A stretch of 64,000 nt of DNA from Acidobacteriota bacterium (GTDB taxonomy: Bacteria > Acidobacteriota > Blastocatellia > Pyrinomonadales > Pyrinomonadaceae), in contig JAFAZX010000083.1 in NCBI GenBank assembly GCA_019239425.1, forward strand, positions 1 through 64,000. The letters run 5' to 3'. Every line of letters begins with the position of its first letter. The first letter of the stretch is position 1. Shown piece by piece: positions 56,707 to 64,000 of this stretch. The position numbers were made by a program, and so were the translations under genes. The notes below the pieces were generated by a model that was given only the letters and a program-made list of their open reading frames with translations, was not told the DNA's origin and did no database searches.

Positions 56707-57572
56707 GATTCACCGTCGCCGTCTGCACCTGGAACAGGGCCGCGCTGCTCTCGAGGGCGCTCGAACGTCTCGCGCGCGTGCAGCAGCCCGCGGGCGAGTG
56801 GGAACTCTTAGTCGTCAACAACAACAGCGACGACGACACGGAGCGCGTCCTCGACTCGTTCGAATCTCGCCTGCCGCTGCGCCGCGCCTTCGAGCCGGAG
56901 CAGGGACTCTCGCACGCGCGCAACAGGGCGGTCGAGCAGGCCGCGGGCGAATACATCGTCTGGACGGACGACGACGCGCTCGTCGGCGAAAACTGGCTCG
57001 CGGCCTACGGGCGCGCCGTCGAGCGTTACCCGGACGCCGCCTTCTTCGGCGGCCCCATCCGCCCGCGCTTCGAGGGCACGCCGCCCCGCTGGCTCTCGTC
57101 CGCCTGGCGCGAGGTGGGCGTCGCCTTCGCCGCGCGCGACCTCGGCGAAGAGCCGTTCGAGCTGGCCGTCGGCAGACTCCCTTTCGGCGCCAACTACGTC
57201 ATCCGCGCGCGCGAGCAGAGGCAGTTCCCGTACGACCCCGCGCTCGGCCGGAGGCGCGACGGCGGGGCGGTCGGTGAGGAGACGGCCGTCCTCCGCGCCG
57301 TCCTCGCGGCGGGCGGCACGGGCCGCTGGGTGCCCGACGCCCCGGTCGAGCACTGGATTCCGAAGGAGCGGCAGACGACCCGGTACCTGCGCGAATACTA
57401 CGCGCTTCAGGGCAAGACCTTCGTGAAGACTGACGCCGGCCCCCTCCGCCTCTGGTGCGGCATCCTCTACGCCGAGTCGGCCTACGCCCTCGCGCGCCTC
57501 GGCGGCGACCCGCGCCGCTGGCTCAAGCCCCTCGTCAAAGCCTCGCTGCTGCGCGGCTCCGCCCGCCGTTAG
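56703..57572 (+). CDS. Family 2 glycosyltransferase (second of the operon)
   Basis: 289 residues; ATG overlaps the phosphodiesterase stop (ATGA). Motifs RFTVAVCTWNRAALLSRALE, LLVVNNNSDDDT, SHARNRAVEQAAGEYIVWTD and DxD-like TDDDALVG. A long insertion FGGPIRPRFEGTPPRWLSSA follows and is typical of rhamnosyl- or succinoglycan-type transferases. A family A repeat terminates the operon. Substrate unknown. Confidence 0.9.
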   Translation: MRFTVAVCTWNRAALLSRALERLARVQQPAGEWELLVVNNNSDDDTERVLDSFESRLPLRRAFEPEQGLSHARNRAVEQAAGEYIVWTDDDALVGENWLAAYGRAVERYPDAAFFGGPIRPRFEGTPPRWLSSAWREVGVAFAARDLGEEPFELAVGRLPFGANYVIRAREQRQFPYDPALGRRRDGGAVGEETAVLRAVLAAGGTGRWVPDAPVEHWIPKERQTTRYLREYYALQGKTFVKTDAGPLRLWCGILYAESAYALARLGGDPRRWLKPLVKASLLRGSARR

Positions 57573-57583
57573 CCTTTAAAGCA

Positions 57584-57658
57584 TTCACCACAGAGACACA
57601 GAGGCACAGCTTTGAAGACATAACTCAACAAGCTGTGCCTCTGTGTCTCCGTGGTGAA
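57584..57658. repeat. Intergenic inverted repeat, family A copy 6
   Basis: TTCACCACAGAGACACAGAG pairs with CTCTGTGTCTCCGTGGTGAA. It sits between the convergent GT2 and 57667-58032 genes. Confidence 0.9.
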
Positions 57659-57666
57659 ATATCTTC

Positions 57667-58032
57667 CTACTGCCCGAGCGACGCGGCGGCCGAAGTCTTG
57701 ATGACCTGCTTGCCGTCGAAGGAGAGGCCGGCGAAGGAGAGCGGGGCGGACTCGCCTTCGAGCAGCAGCATGGGGAAGGTGCCCTTCGAAGACTTCTCGG
57801 CGCGCGCCTCGGCGCGGGCGATGACCTCTTTGGTCTTGCGGTCGCTGACGGTGAGTTCGTTCTTCGCGTCGTCGTAGGCGAAGCGGTAGGTGCCGGCGCT
57901 GACCGTCTTGCCGGCGATGCGGAAGTCCTGGCCGACGGTGATGAGGCGGCTCGTGACTTTGGCCGAAACCGTCGAGGCGGCGGCGCAGGCGAGCAGGGCG
58001 AAGGCGATGGTGACGTGCGTGATTCTTCTCAT
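57667..58032 (-). CDS. Small secreted protein of unknown function
   Basis: 121 residues from the ATG at 58032, with AGGAAGGAG upstream. Signal peptide THVTIAFALLACAAASTVSA. The mature part is a beta-rich barrel-like sequence: SRLITVGQDFRIAGKTVSAGTYRFAYDDAKNELTV, then KGTFPMLLLEGESAPLSF. This resembles the small exported proteins frequent in Acidobacteriota genomes. No catalytic motif. Closest neighbours are repeats on both sides, so it is an isolated unit. Confidence 0.75.
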   Translation of the reverse strand: MRRITHVTIAFALLACAAASTVSAKVTSRLITVGQDFRIAGKTVSAGTYRFAYDDAKNELTVSDRKTKEVIARAEARAEKSSKGTFPMLLLEGESAPLSFAGLSFDGKQVIKTSAAASLGQ

Positions 58033-58291
58033 GCGAAACTCCTTCCTGTTATCCGAGGGTTCGTACGGGCCGGCGGCCGGGGAGTGTCGCGCCGCCTCGG
58101 CAGGGAGATACGAGTCTTCACGCGGACGCCGTTCGGCGTTTGTGACGACGCGGCCCGTGGGCGTTGTGAGGGACGCGGCGGCGTCCGCGTGCGCGCGTCG
58201 GGTTGCGTTTACGCGCAAGCGCTTCTCGATAACGGACGACAGTTGTTAGATAAAATAATGCGGGCGTGGACGCGGCCTGAACCGGAGGGAG

Positions 58292-58354
58292 TTAACCACA
58301 GAGACACAGAGACACAGCTAAAGACAAAGCTGTGTCTCTGTGTCTCTGTGGTTA
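58292..58354. repeat. Intergenic inverted repeat, family A copy 7
   Basis: TTAACCACAGAGACACAGAG pairs with CTGTGTCTCTGTGTCTCTGTGGTTA. It ends 12 bases from the ADOP permease stop. Confidence 0.9.
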
Positions 58355-58366
58355 GTCGTCTTCTAA

Positions 58367-61036
58367 CTACTCGGGCCTGAGCGCGGTCAGGGGGTCTACG
58401 CGCGTCGCGCGCCGCGCGGGGACGTAGCAGGCCACGAGCGACACCGCCGCGAGCAGCAGCGCGTTGGCGGCGAACGTCGCGGGGTCGTTGGCGGCCACGT
58501 CGTAGAGCAGCCCCGACATCAGGCGCGTCAGCGCGAGCGCGCCGACGATCCCAAGGCCGACACCGAGCAGCACCAGTCTCATCCCCTGCCCGACGACCAG
58601 GCGCAGCACGTCCCCGGCCCGCGCGCCCAGGGCCATGCGGATGCCTATCTCGTTGCGGCGCTGCGCCACCGAGTAGGAGATGACGCCGTAGACGCCGACC
58701 GCCGCGAGCATGAGCGCCGCGCACGCGAAGGCGCCGAGCAGGAGGGTTCCGAAACGCGTCCGCGCCGCCGAGTCGGCCACCCAGCTCTCCATCGTCCTCA
58801 CGTCCGAGACCGGCTGCTCCCTGTCGACCGCCTGAATCTCGCGCACGGCCGAAGGCCCGAGCGCCGCGGGGTCGCCCGAGGCGCGCACGACGAAAGACAT
58901 CGAAGAGTACGCGAGCTGCGGCGGCGTCCAGTAGACCATCGGCCTCAGCTCGCCGTCGAGCTTGTCGTAACGCGCGTCGCCGACGACGCCGACGATCTCG
59001 GTCGGCGCGGGCTGGCTGCCCATGTTGACGAGGATGCGCTTGCCCAGGGGGTCTTCGCCCGCGAAGTATTTGCGAACCATCGCCTCGTTGACGACGGCGA
59101 CCTTGCGGTCTTCGACCGCCTCCTGCTCGGTGAACGTGCGGCCGGCGACGACGGGGATGTTCATCGTGCGGAAATAGTTCTCGTCGGCCACGCGCACGTC
59201 CGTGCCCCACCTCTCGCCCACGGGCAGCGGGGGCCGGCCCACGACCGTGAAGCTCGTGGCGGAGCCGATGTCCGCGAAGGGCAGCGCGCTCACGGCGCTG
59301 ACGCCGCTCACGCCGGGCAGAGCGCGCAGGCGCTCCGCCGCTTGACGGAAGAACTCGACCTTCCGCGCGTCCTCGGGGTACTTCGTCTCCGGCAGCATCA
59401 CGCGCATCGTGAGCAGGTGGCTCGCGTCGAAGCCGGGGTGGACTGCCTGCAGGCGCAGGAAGCTCCTGACCATCAGCCCCGCGCCGACGAGGAGAATCAG
59501 GGCGAGCCCGACCTCGGCCACGACGAGCGCGGCGCGCACGCGACCCGCGCGGCCGACGCCGACGTTCCCGCGCGCGGACTCCTTCAGAGACTCGCTCAGG
59601 TTCAGACGCGACGCTTCGAGCGCGGGCGCCACGCCGAACGCGATGCCCGTCAAAAGCGAGACGGCCAGCGTGAAAGCGAGCACCGTGAGGTTGACGCCGA
59701 CCTGCCCCTCGCCCAGAAGGTTCGGCGGACTCAGAGCGACGAGCGCGCCGACGCCCCAGTAAGCCAGCAGCAGTCCGAGCGCCCCGCCCGCGACGGCCAG
59801 AAGCATGCTCTCCGTCAACAACTGTCGGACGATGCGCAGCCGCCCGGCCCCGAGCGCCGCGCGCAGCGAAAGCTCTCTGCGCCGGCCCGCCGAGCGCGCC
59901 AGCAGAAGGTTCGCGACGTTCACGCACGCGATCAGAAGCACGAAGCCGACCGCGCCGAGGATGACGAGGAGCGCGGGCCTGATCTCGCCCGCGAGCTGTT
60001 CGCGCAAAGGCACGACGCTCGCGCCCCAGCCCTTGTCGACCTCCGGGTACTGCGCTTCGAGCCGCGCGGCGACCGTCTCCATCTCGCCCCCCGCCTGCTC
60101 CAGAGTGACGCCCGGCTTGAGGCGCGCGACCGCCGAGAGGTAGCGCCCGCGACGCCCGACACGCAGCTGGTCTGGGAGCGCCAGCGGAATCCAGACCTCC
60201 GCCGGCTTGCCGCTGAGCGAGTTCTCTTTGACGAACCATTTGAAGTCCGGCGGCATGACGCCGACCACGGTCGCGCCCGCGCCGTCGAGCATCAAGGTCT
60301 TGCCGATCACGTCCGGCGAGCCGCCGAAGCGACGCTGCCAGAGGCCGTGGCTGATGACGGCGACGCTCTGGCCGGCCGTCTCGTCGCCGGGCAGAAGCGT
60401 GCGGCCGAGCGCGGCCTGCGCGCCGAGCACCTGAAAGAGGTTCGGAGTCGCCGCCTGCCCCGCGACCTCTTCCGGCTCGCCCGCGCCCGTCAGGTTAAAG
60501 CGCTGGTCTGCGAAGCCGGCCACGCCCTCGAACGAAGCGGCCTGCTCGCGCCAGTCGAGGAGGTTGCCGGGGTTGACGACGTTGTGCGGGCGGTTGCGCA
60601 CGCGGTTGTGCTCCCACAGCACGACCAGGCGATCCGCGTCGCGAAAGGGGAGCGCGCGCAGGAGCACCGCCTCGACCACGCTGAAGATGGCCGTGTTCGC
60701 GCCGATGCCGACGGCGAGCGTCAGAACAGCGACCAGCGTGAACCCGCGGCTCTTGAGAAGCGTCCGCGCGCCGAACTTCAAATCCTGCATGAGCGTCTCC
60801 AACAACCCGCCTCCTTTAAAGTCGCGGCAATACTCTTTAATGCGCCCGAGCTGCCCGAAGCTTTCGAGCGCCGCGCGCTCGGCCTCGCCCCGCGCCATGC
60901 CGCGCCGCACGTTCTCCTCGGCGCGCATCCGCAGGTGGAAGCGCAGCTCCTCTTCCATCTCGCGCTCGACGCTCTTGCGGCGCAACAGGCCCCGCAGGCG
61001 CGTGCGCGCGAGCCTCAACCAATAGCTCAACCTCAT
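58367..61036 (-). CDS. ADOP-type ABC transporter permease (MacB/FtsX)
   Basis: 889 residues. The N-terminal ~80 residues (RRKSVEREMEEELRFHLRMR) are the permease prefix domain, found with PadR regulators. Then come two MacB-like periplasmic core plus FtsX halves: TLAVGIGANTAIFSVVEAVL with LVILGAVGFVLLIACVNVAN, and RTRFGTLLLGAFACAALMLA with VGVYGVISYSVAQRRNEIGI. The protein has eight transmembrane segments overall. There is no ATPase gene nearby, which fits the name acidobacterial duplicated orphan permease. It ends near the family A repeat and is preceded by its PadR gene by six bases. Confidence 0.95.
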   Translation of the reverse strand: MRLSYWLRLARTRLRGLLRRKSVEREMEEELRFHLRMRAEENVRRGMARGEAERAALESFGQLGRIKEYCRDFKGGGLLETLMQDLKFGARTLLKSRGFTLVAVLTLAVGIGANTAIFSVVEAVLLRALPFRDADRLVVLWEHNRVRNRPHNVVNPGNLLDWREQAASFEGVAGFADQRFNLTGAGEPEEVAGQAATPNLFQVLGAQAALGRTLLPGDETAGQSVAVISHGLWQRRFGGSPDVIGKTLMLDGAGATVVGVMPPDFKWFVKENSLSGKPAEVWIPLALPDQLRVGRRGRYLSAVARLKPGVTLEQAGGEMETVAARLEAQYPEVDKGWGASVVPLREQLAGEIRPALLVILGAVGFVLLIACVNVANLLLARSAGRRRELSLRAALGAGRLRIVRQLLTESMLLAVAGGALGLLLAYWGVGALVALSPPNLLGEGQVGVNLTVLAFTLAVSLLTGIAFGVAPALEASRLNLSESLKESARGNVGVGRAGRVRAALVVAEVGLALILLVGAGLMVRSFLRLQAVHPGFDASHLLTMRVMLPETKYPEDARKVEFFRQAAERLRALPGVSGVSAVSALPFADIGSATSFTVVGRPPLPVGERWGTDVRVADENYFRTMNIPVVAGRTFTEQEAVEDRKVAVVNEAMVRKYFAGEDPLGKRILVNMGSQPAPTEIVGVVGDARYDKLDGELRPMVYWTPPQLAYSSMSFVVRASGDPAALGPSAVREIQAVDREQPVSDVRTMESWVADSAARTRFGTLLLGAFACAALMLAAVGVYGVISYSVAQRRNEIGIRMALGARAGDVLRLVVGQGMRLVLLGVGLGIVGALALTRLMSGLLYDVAANDPATFAANALLLAAVSLVACYVPARRATRVDPLTALRPE

Positions 61037-61042
61037 AAGACT

Positions 61043-61375
61043 TCAGGTGGCCTGCATGACCTTGAAGACGGCCGCCGCCAGGCGCTCCCAGTTCTCCTCC
61101 TCGACCTGGAGCTGCTTGCGGCCCTGCCGCGTCAGCTTGTAGAACTTGGCGCGCTGGTTGTTCTCGGAGACGCCCCACTCGGACTCGATCCAGCCCTGCT
61201 GCTCGATGCGGTAGAGCGCGGGGTAGAGCGAGCCCTCCTCGACGCGCAGGGCGTCGGCAGACATCTGCACGATGCGCTGCCCGACGCCGAAGCCGTGGAG
61301 CGCGCCTAAGGAGAGCGCCTTCAGGATGAGCATGTCGAGCGTGCCCTGGAGAAGTTTGGCGTCCTGCTTGGGCAT
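61043..61375 (-). CDS. PadR-family transcriptional regulator
   Basis: 110 residues from the ATG at 61375, with AGGAGG five bases upstream. Winged-helix motif LLQGTLDMLILKALSLGALH, then LRVEEGSLYPALYRIEQQGWIESEWG and a wing FYKLTRQGRKQLQVEEENW. PadR proteins of this subgroup commonly repress a neighbouring ADOP permease. It is followed by the permease gene after six bases. Two palindromic sites flank the promoter region. Confidence 0.95.
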   Translation of the reverse strand: MPKQDAKLLQGTLDMLILKALSLGALHGFGVGQRIVQMSADALRVEEGSLYPALYRIEQQGWIESEWGVSENNQRAKFYKLTRQGRKQLQVEEENWERLAAAVFKVMQAT

Positions 61376-61383
61376 GACCACCT

Positions 61384-61432
61384 CCTAGATAATCTAGGAA
61401 CACTCTGCCGCAAAGGCCCTAGATTGTCAAGG
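61384..61432. promoter_or_regulatory. Paired palindromic operators upstream of PadR
   Basis: A 15-base near-perfect palindrome CCTAGAT-A-ATCTAGG lies at 61384-61398. A second, diverged copy CCTAGATTGTCAAGG lies at 61418-61432, centres 34 bp apart. On the minus strand the second site contains a TTGACA -35 box (61425-61430). The first overlaps the ribosome site. Autoregulation by PadR is likely. Confidence 0.6.
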
Positions 61433-61462
61433 ACTGTAGCGGCATTGACATGAATGCTTAAA

Positions 61463-61486
61463 GCTGGGGGCGGCGGCCCGCCTGCC
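61463..61486. repeat. Fragment of a family C-related repeat, left of the AT-rich island
   Basis: GCTGGGGGCGGCGGCCCGCC followed by TGCC. It parallels 63178-63200 on the other side of the island. Confidence 0.5.
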
Positions 61487-61658
61487 ATGAGCGCCGCAGG
61501 CGCGAAGGCCGTGAAGCGCTAGACTCGACGTTGAGATAAGAAGTAACCGTAAGTATGTTCTGTGGAGTGGTCACAGTATCTTGCCATGTGTTTGAATTAA
61601 TAATCTTGTCTTAATTGAGTGTTTGGGGTTAATTTAGGCAGCTTTCTGGGAGGCTTCT

Positions 61659-61991
61659 ATGAGTGACAATAACGTAGAAGACGGAGTGTGGCTAAAGGAC
61701 AACAGCCACCGCTATACATACGTATTTTTTACGATTGTTATATGTCGGCTCGTCATCGTGGGTACTCTCACCTATCTGGTATGGGAGAAATTATTGCCTC
61801 TGGGCCAGGATTCCATTAGTGTCCGTTATGCGGTGATGGTATTCAATATCATCTATCTCTTACTAGAATCGTTGGGAATAAATAATCACCAAAACAAGTT
61901 GCTGAAGTATTTGAATACTCCGCCTAGGCTCAAAACATTTAAAACTGATGACCCAGATAATCCCAACATTCCTTACAAGGGACAAATATAA
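61659..61991 (+). CDS. Small membrane protein, AT-rich island gene 1
   Basis: 110 residues after GGGAGG. Two membrane segments: YVFFTIVICRLVIVGTLTYL (about 20-40) and YAVMVFNIIYLLLESLGI (57-74). Cytoplasmic tails are polar. Base composition is about 42% GC in parts, by eye, far below the surrounding genes. No family recognised. The next gene starts three bases downstream. Confidence 0.65.
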   Translation: MSDNNVEDGVWLKDNSHRYTYVFFTIVICRLVIVGTLTYLVWEKLLPLGQDSISVRYAVMVFNIIYLLLESLGINNHQNKLLKYLNTPPRLKTFKTDDPDNPNIPYKGQI

Positions 61992-61993
61992 TT

Positions 61994-62353
61994 ATGGATG
62001 TCCTGAAATTCCTCCGCTCCCTGAGTTTTGGAGGGTTGTTAGGATTAAGCCTCTCCGCAATACTGTACGCCTCCTTTCCTCAGTTATTCGCTCCTATCGC
62101 TGACCTACAAACATTCGCGCTGTTAGGTGGGTGTCTCGGTGCAGGATGCCAGCGACTCATTGAAGCTGCCATGCAGCAAATCTTTTACCCGCTTGCTGCC
62201 TTCATCTCCTTTTACGAGAAACTACTAGAGCTCCACTACCTCTTTAACCGAGGACTAATCTCAGCAGAACAATACGCTAGGCTGCGAGACCAACTCACGG
62301 AGCGAAGATTCCTCGGCCAAGATACAAGCAAGCTCCTTCCTCCTAAAGAATAA
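61994..62353 (+). CDS. Small membrane protein with SHOCT-like tail, AT-rich island gene 2
   Basis: 119 residues. Hydrophobic segments LRSLSFGGLLGLSLSAILYA and LQTFALLGGCLGAGCQRLIE, then an amphipathic helix. The C-terminal FYEKLLELHYLFNRGLISAE with YARLRDQL looks like a SHOCT-type short oligomerisation helix pair. Glycine-rich membrane helices suggest self-association. No family assigned. It is tightly packed with its neighbours. Confidence 0.6.
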   Translation: MDVLKFLRSLSFGGLLGLSLSAILYASFPQLFAPIADLQTFALLGGCLGAGCQRLIEAAMQQIFYPLAAFISFYEKLLELHYLFNRGLISAEQYARLRDQLTERRFLGQDTSKLLPPKE

Positions 62354-62365
62354 CTTCATTACTAC

Positions 62366-63049
62366 ATGGAACGGCGAACGAGACGGCTTAGAGAACCAAA
62401 GCTTCTGAACCGACAGAAATCTGCGCGGGAGAAGTCTTCGTCTAAGTGGTGGTCAGACCCTCCGAAACTCATCCCTATCCTTATCAGCCTTATTGCGGTA
62501 ACGATTAGTTGTTTGGGTTGGTGGGAAAGCCATAGGGGAAGACTGATTAACGAAGAGATCAACAGGCCGATTCTGACTGCTACATCCATTACGATGCAGC
62601 GTATAGGGTCACTTGTTTTCGAGAAAGGTAGTCCTTACGCATATCCTATAATGATCCGCATCACAGTAAAAAATGTGGGGAAGTCTTCTGCAGTTGTTCA
62701 GGCGACGAACATTAACTTTGGTATGTTCCCTAATGATCCGGCAGGGTGCAATTCGAGGATCGCAGTTGAGGAGTCTTCTAGCACAACCGTTTTGCCTGGT
62801 ATGGAGAGTACTTTCAGCCAGGTAGTGGACTTATCAAATGCATGTCTGCAAAAAAAGGAGATGGCTGTTGACCTAAACGCTAATGTCATATACGTCGATG
62901 CGGGATCAGGTAGTCAGTATAAGCAACACTTCAGTAAGCTAACTGTCTTTTCACCAATGGAGCTGAGTGAGGACGGTAACAAGTTACTAGGTACGCCTAC
63001 ACCAACGAGCACGCCTATGCCAACTCCCGCCCCGACCAGCACGCGTTAA
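62366..63049 (+). CDS. Single-pass membrane protein with extracytoplasmic domain and Pro-Thr tail, AT-rich island gene 3
   Basis: 227 residues. After a basic cytoplasmic leader (ERRTRRLREPKLLNRQ) comes one membrane helix (KLIPILISLIAVTISCLGWW, about 34-53). The rest is an extracytoplasmic beta-sandwich with RITVKNVGKSSAVVQATNIN, a pattern typical of Ig-like or CARDB-like folds, and two Cys (GCNSR, NACLQ) that may pair. The tail PTPTSTPMPTPAPTSTR is a spacer. No ribosome site is clear. Function unknown. Confidence 0.62.
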   Translation: MERRTRRLREPKLLNRQKSAREKSSSKWWSDPPKLIPILISLIAVTISCLGWWESHRGRLINEEINRPILTATSITMQRIGSLVFEKGSPYAYPIMIRITVKNVGKSSAVVQATNINFGMFPNDPAGCNSRIAVEESSSTTVLPGMESTFSQVVDLSNACLQKKEMAVDLNANVIYVDAGSGSQYKQHFSKLTVFSPMELSEDGNKLLGTPTPTSTPMPTPAPTSTR

Positions 63050-63161
63050 CTCCTCGTTACTGACATGCTTCACACTCTGGGTCTTCTATCCTGCACAGCT
63101 TGTAGGTTTGTACTTCTGGGGTTTCTGATTCGTTCATAGTTGGGTGAGTAAGTAAGATTGT

Positions 63162-63209
63162 CAGCGCGCCACAGCGCGCTGGGCGGGTGGGCCGCCTGCC
63201 CTCCCAGCG
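63162..63209. repeat. Repeat fragment right of the AT-rich island
   Basis: AGCGCGC-CACA-GCGCGCT hairpin (63163-63180) followed by CTGGGCGGGTGGGCCGCCTG. Related to the family C core and to 61463-61486. Confidence 0.5.
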
Positions 63210-63236
63210 AGAGGGTGCATCCGACTGAAGTCCGCT

Positions 63237-64000
63237 CTAACGTGCCCCGTTGAGACGCCGGGGTTGGGCGTCCGCGTCCTTCGGCGACGCGCCGCCGGCC
63301 TCCTTCGTCTCTTCCCTCTTCTTAGTGTAGACGTAGCCGTCGCGCGCCTGCACGACAAGCTCGGGGCGGCCGACCTCGACCTTGAGCCGGCGACGACCTT
63401 CGCGCCCGGCGGCCTTCGGGTAGTAGCCGAGGCTGTACTGGCGCCGCAGCTCTTCGGCCACCCACGCGAACGCCTGCGAGATGTTGATGACGGAGCTGCC
63501 GCGGTACACGCGCCCGCCCGTCCTCAAGGCAAGCTCGCCCAGGTACGCGTCGCCGCGCGCGTAGTCGGCAGCGGTCGGGCCGCCCGCCGCGCCCGTGCCG
63601 CCCCCGCCGCCGATGATGATGCCGCCCCCGCCCGGCAGGGGGATGCGCGGAGCCCCGAGCACGCCCGGCGTGCCGGAGCGGAAGCCGCCGTACGAGACGG
63701 GGTAGACGATGGTGTCTGACGCCTCGGCCACGAGCAGCGACTTGTTGTAGGAGGTGTGGCTGGTCGTGTCCACGCCGTCCGTGAGGATGACCATCGCCTT
63801 GCGGCCGCTGATCTGTGCGAGCCGCTTCTTGAGCGTGAACTCGACGGCGTCGTAGAGGCGCGTGCCGCCGCCGCTGCCCGCGCGGCGGATGGCGCGTTGG
63901 AGCGCGGCGCGGTCGCTCGTCGGTTCGCAGAGCACGTCGATGCGGTCGTCGAAGGCGATGACGGTCACGCGGTCGGCGGGCTTGAGCTGCTCGACGAAGG
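63237..64000 (-). CDS. VWFA-related acidobacterial domain protein (partial, N-terminus outside window)
   Basis: The frame is open to the right edge; about 254 C-terminal residues are visible. A von Willebrand A-like domain is seen: EQLKPADRVTVIAFDDRI, SGGGTRLYDAVEFTL, and the KAMVILTDGVDTTSHTSYN strand with the DGxDxxS metal-site remnant. A Gly-rich insertion (LPGGGGIIIGGGGG) interrupts it. The tail has GYYPKAAGREGRRRLKVEVG and RDGYVYTKK. The VWFA-related acidobacterial family (TIGR03436 type) is secreted and of unknown function. The stop lies just after the repeat fragment. Confidence 0.85.
   Translation of the reverse strand, partial: FVEQLKPADRVTVIAFDDRIDVLCEPTSDRAALQRAIRRAGSGGGTRLYDAVEFTLKKRLAQISGRKAMVILTDGVDTTSHTSYNKSLLVAEASDTIVYPVSYGGFRSGTPGVLGAPRIPLPGGGGIIIGGGGGTGAAGGPTAADYARGDAYLGELALRTGGRVYRGSSVINISQAFAWVAEELRRQYSLGYYPKAAGREGRRRLKVEVGRPELVVQARDGYVYTKKREETKEAGGASPKDADAQPRRLNGAR

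Noticed and set aside
61659..63049. AT-rich island as an integrated phage or conjugative element
   Set aside because: No integrase, relaxase, capsid or repressor gene and no tRNA attachment site seen; only the composition and flanking repeat fragments hint at transfer.
1..64000. tRNA, rRNA or riboswitch genes
   Set aside because: I saw no cloverleaf, rRNA segment or recognisable cobalamin/other riboswitch while reading both strands, although a covariance search was not possible.

Overview
The window is a GC-rich chromosomal segment that most resembles an Acidobacteriota genome, probably near Blastocatellia (inference). The markers are a PadR regulator with an ADOP-type MacB/FtsX permease (58367-61375), a VWFA-related acidobacterial-type protein running off the right end (63237-64000), two very large carboxypeptidase-regulatory-domain TonB-dependent receptors (34746-38111 and 48671-51691), a TIGR03790-like protein with Pro-Thr hinges, and many intergenic palindromic repeats. 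I saw no rRNA, tRNA, CRISPR array, phage or transposase gene.

Layout. 1-2961 (minus): a secreted GH2 beta-glucuronidase-like enzyme followed by a UxaC-like uronate isomerase cut by the left edge. 3134-11857: a PQQ-type sugar dehydrogenase-like protein; then minus-strand genes for a GNAT, a PAS hybrid histidine kinase, a BNR-repeat protein coupled to a ThiS/MoaD-like protein, a kinase / flavin-fold / DUF4385 operon, a 52-residue disordered protein and isopentenyl-diphosphate isomerase (idi). 12067-22220 (plus): a ten-gene carotenoid locus headed by a CarH-type B12 photoreceptor repressor, then an NTF2-like protein, lipocalin, crtB, crtI, an alpha/beta hydrolase with a Cys in the nucleophile elbow, crtE, a GT2 glycosyltransferase, a secreted unknown, a second CrtI-family enzyme and CruF. 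idi diverges from carH across a shared regulatory region, so precursor supply and the pathway may respond to light together.

23250-33135 is a glycan locus: two GH92 alpha-mannosidase-like enzymes flank an Rbs-type sugar ABC transporter, followed by a PHP-domain metallohydrolase. 34746-42489 holds a TonB receptor, a eukaryote-type myo-inositol oxygenase, a secreted beta-propeller, KduI and an Mpv17/PMP22-like membrane protein coupled to KduI. Inositol oxygenase makes glucuronate, which links this region to the glucuronidase and UxaC at the left edge. 42666-48553 carries the TIGR03790-like protein, a zinc-ribbon protein, a single-domain response regulator and a CAT-fold acetyltransferase. The gap 46973-47343 contains two three-unit arrays of 11-bp direct repeats. 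48671-57572 has the second TonB receptor, an AT-rich orphan gene, a cyclase-family hydrolase and a GT2 / phosphodiesterase / GT2 operon. 58367-61375 is ADOP plus PadR. 61540-63130 is an AT-rich three-gene membrane-protein island between two related repeat fragments.

At least five families of long intergenic inverted repeats (A to E below) separate transcription units. In several places they supply the stop codon or initiation region of the adjacent gene. The best candidates for something undescribed are the AT-rich island, the paired 11-bp arrays at 46987-47278, the Mpv17-like/KduI pair, and the Cys-elbow hydrolase and secreted unknown inside the carotenoid operon.
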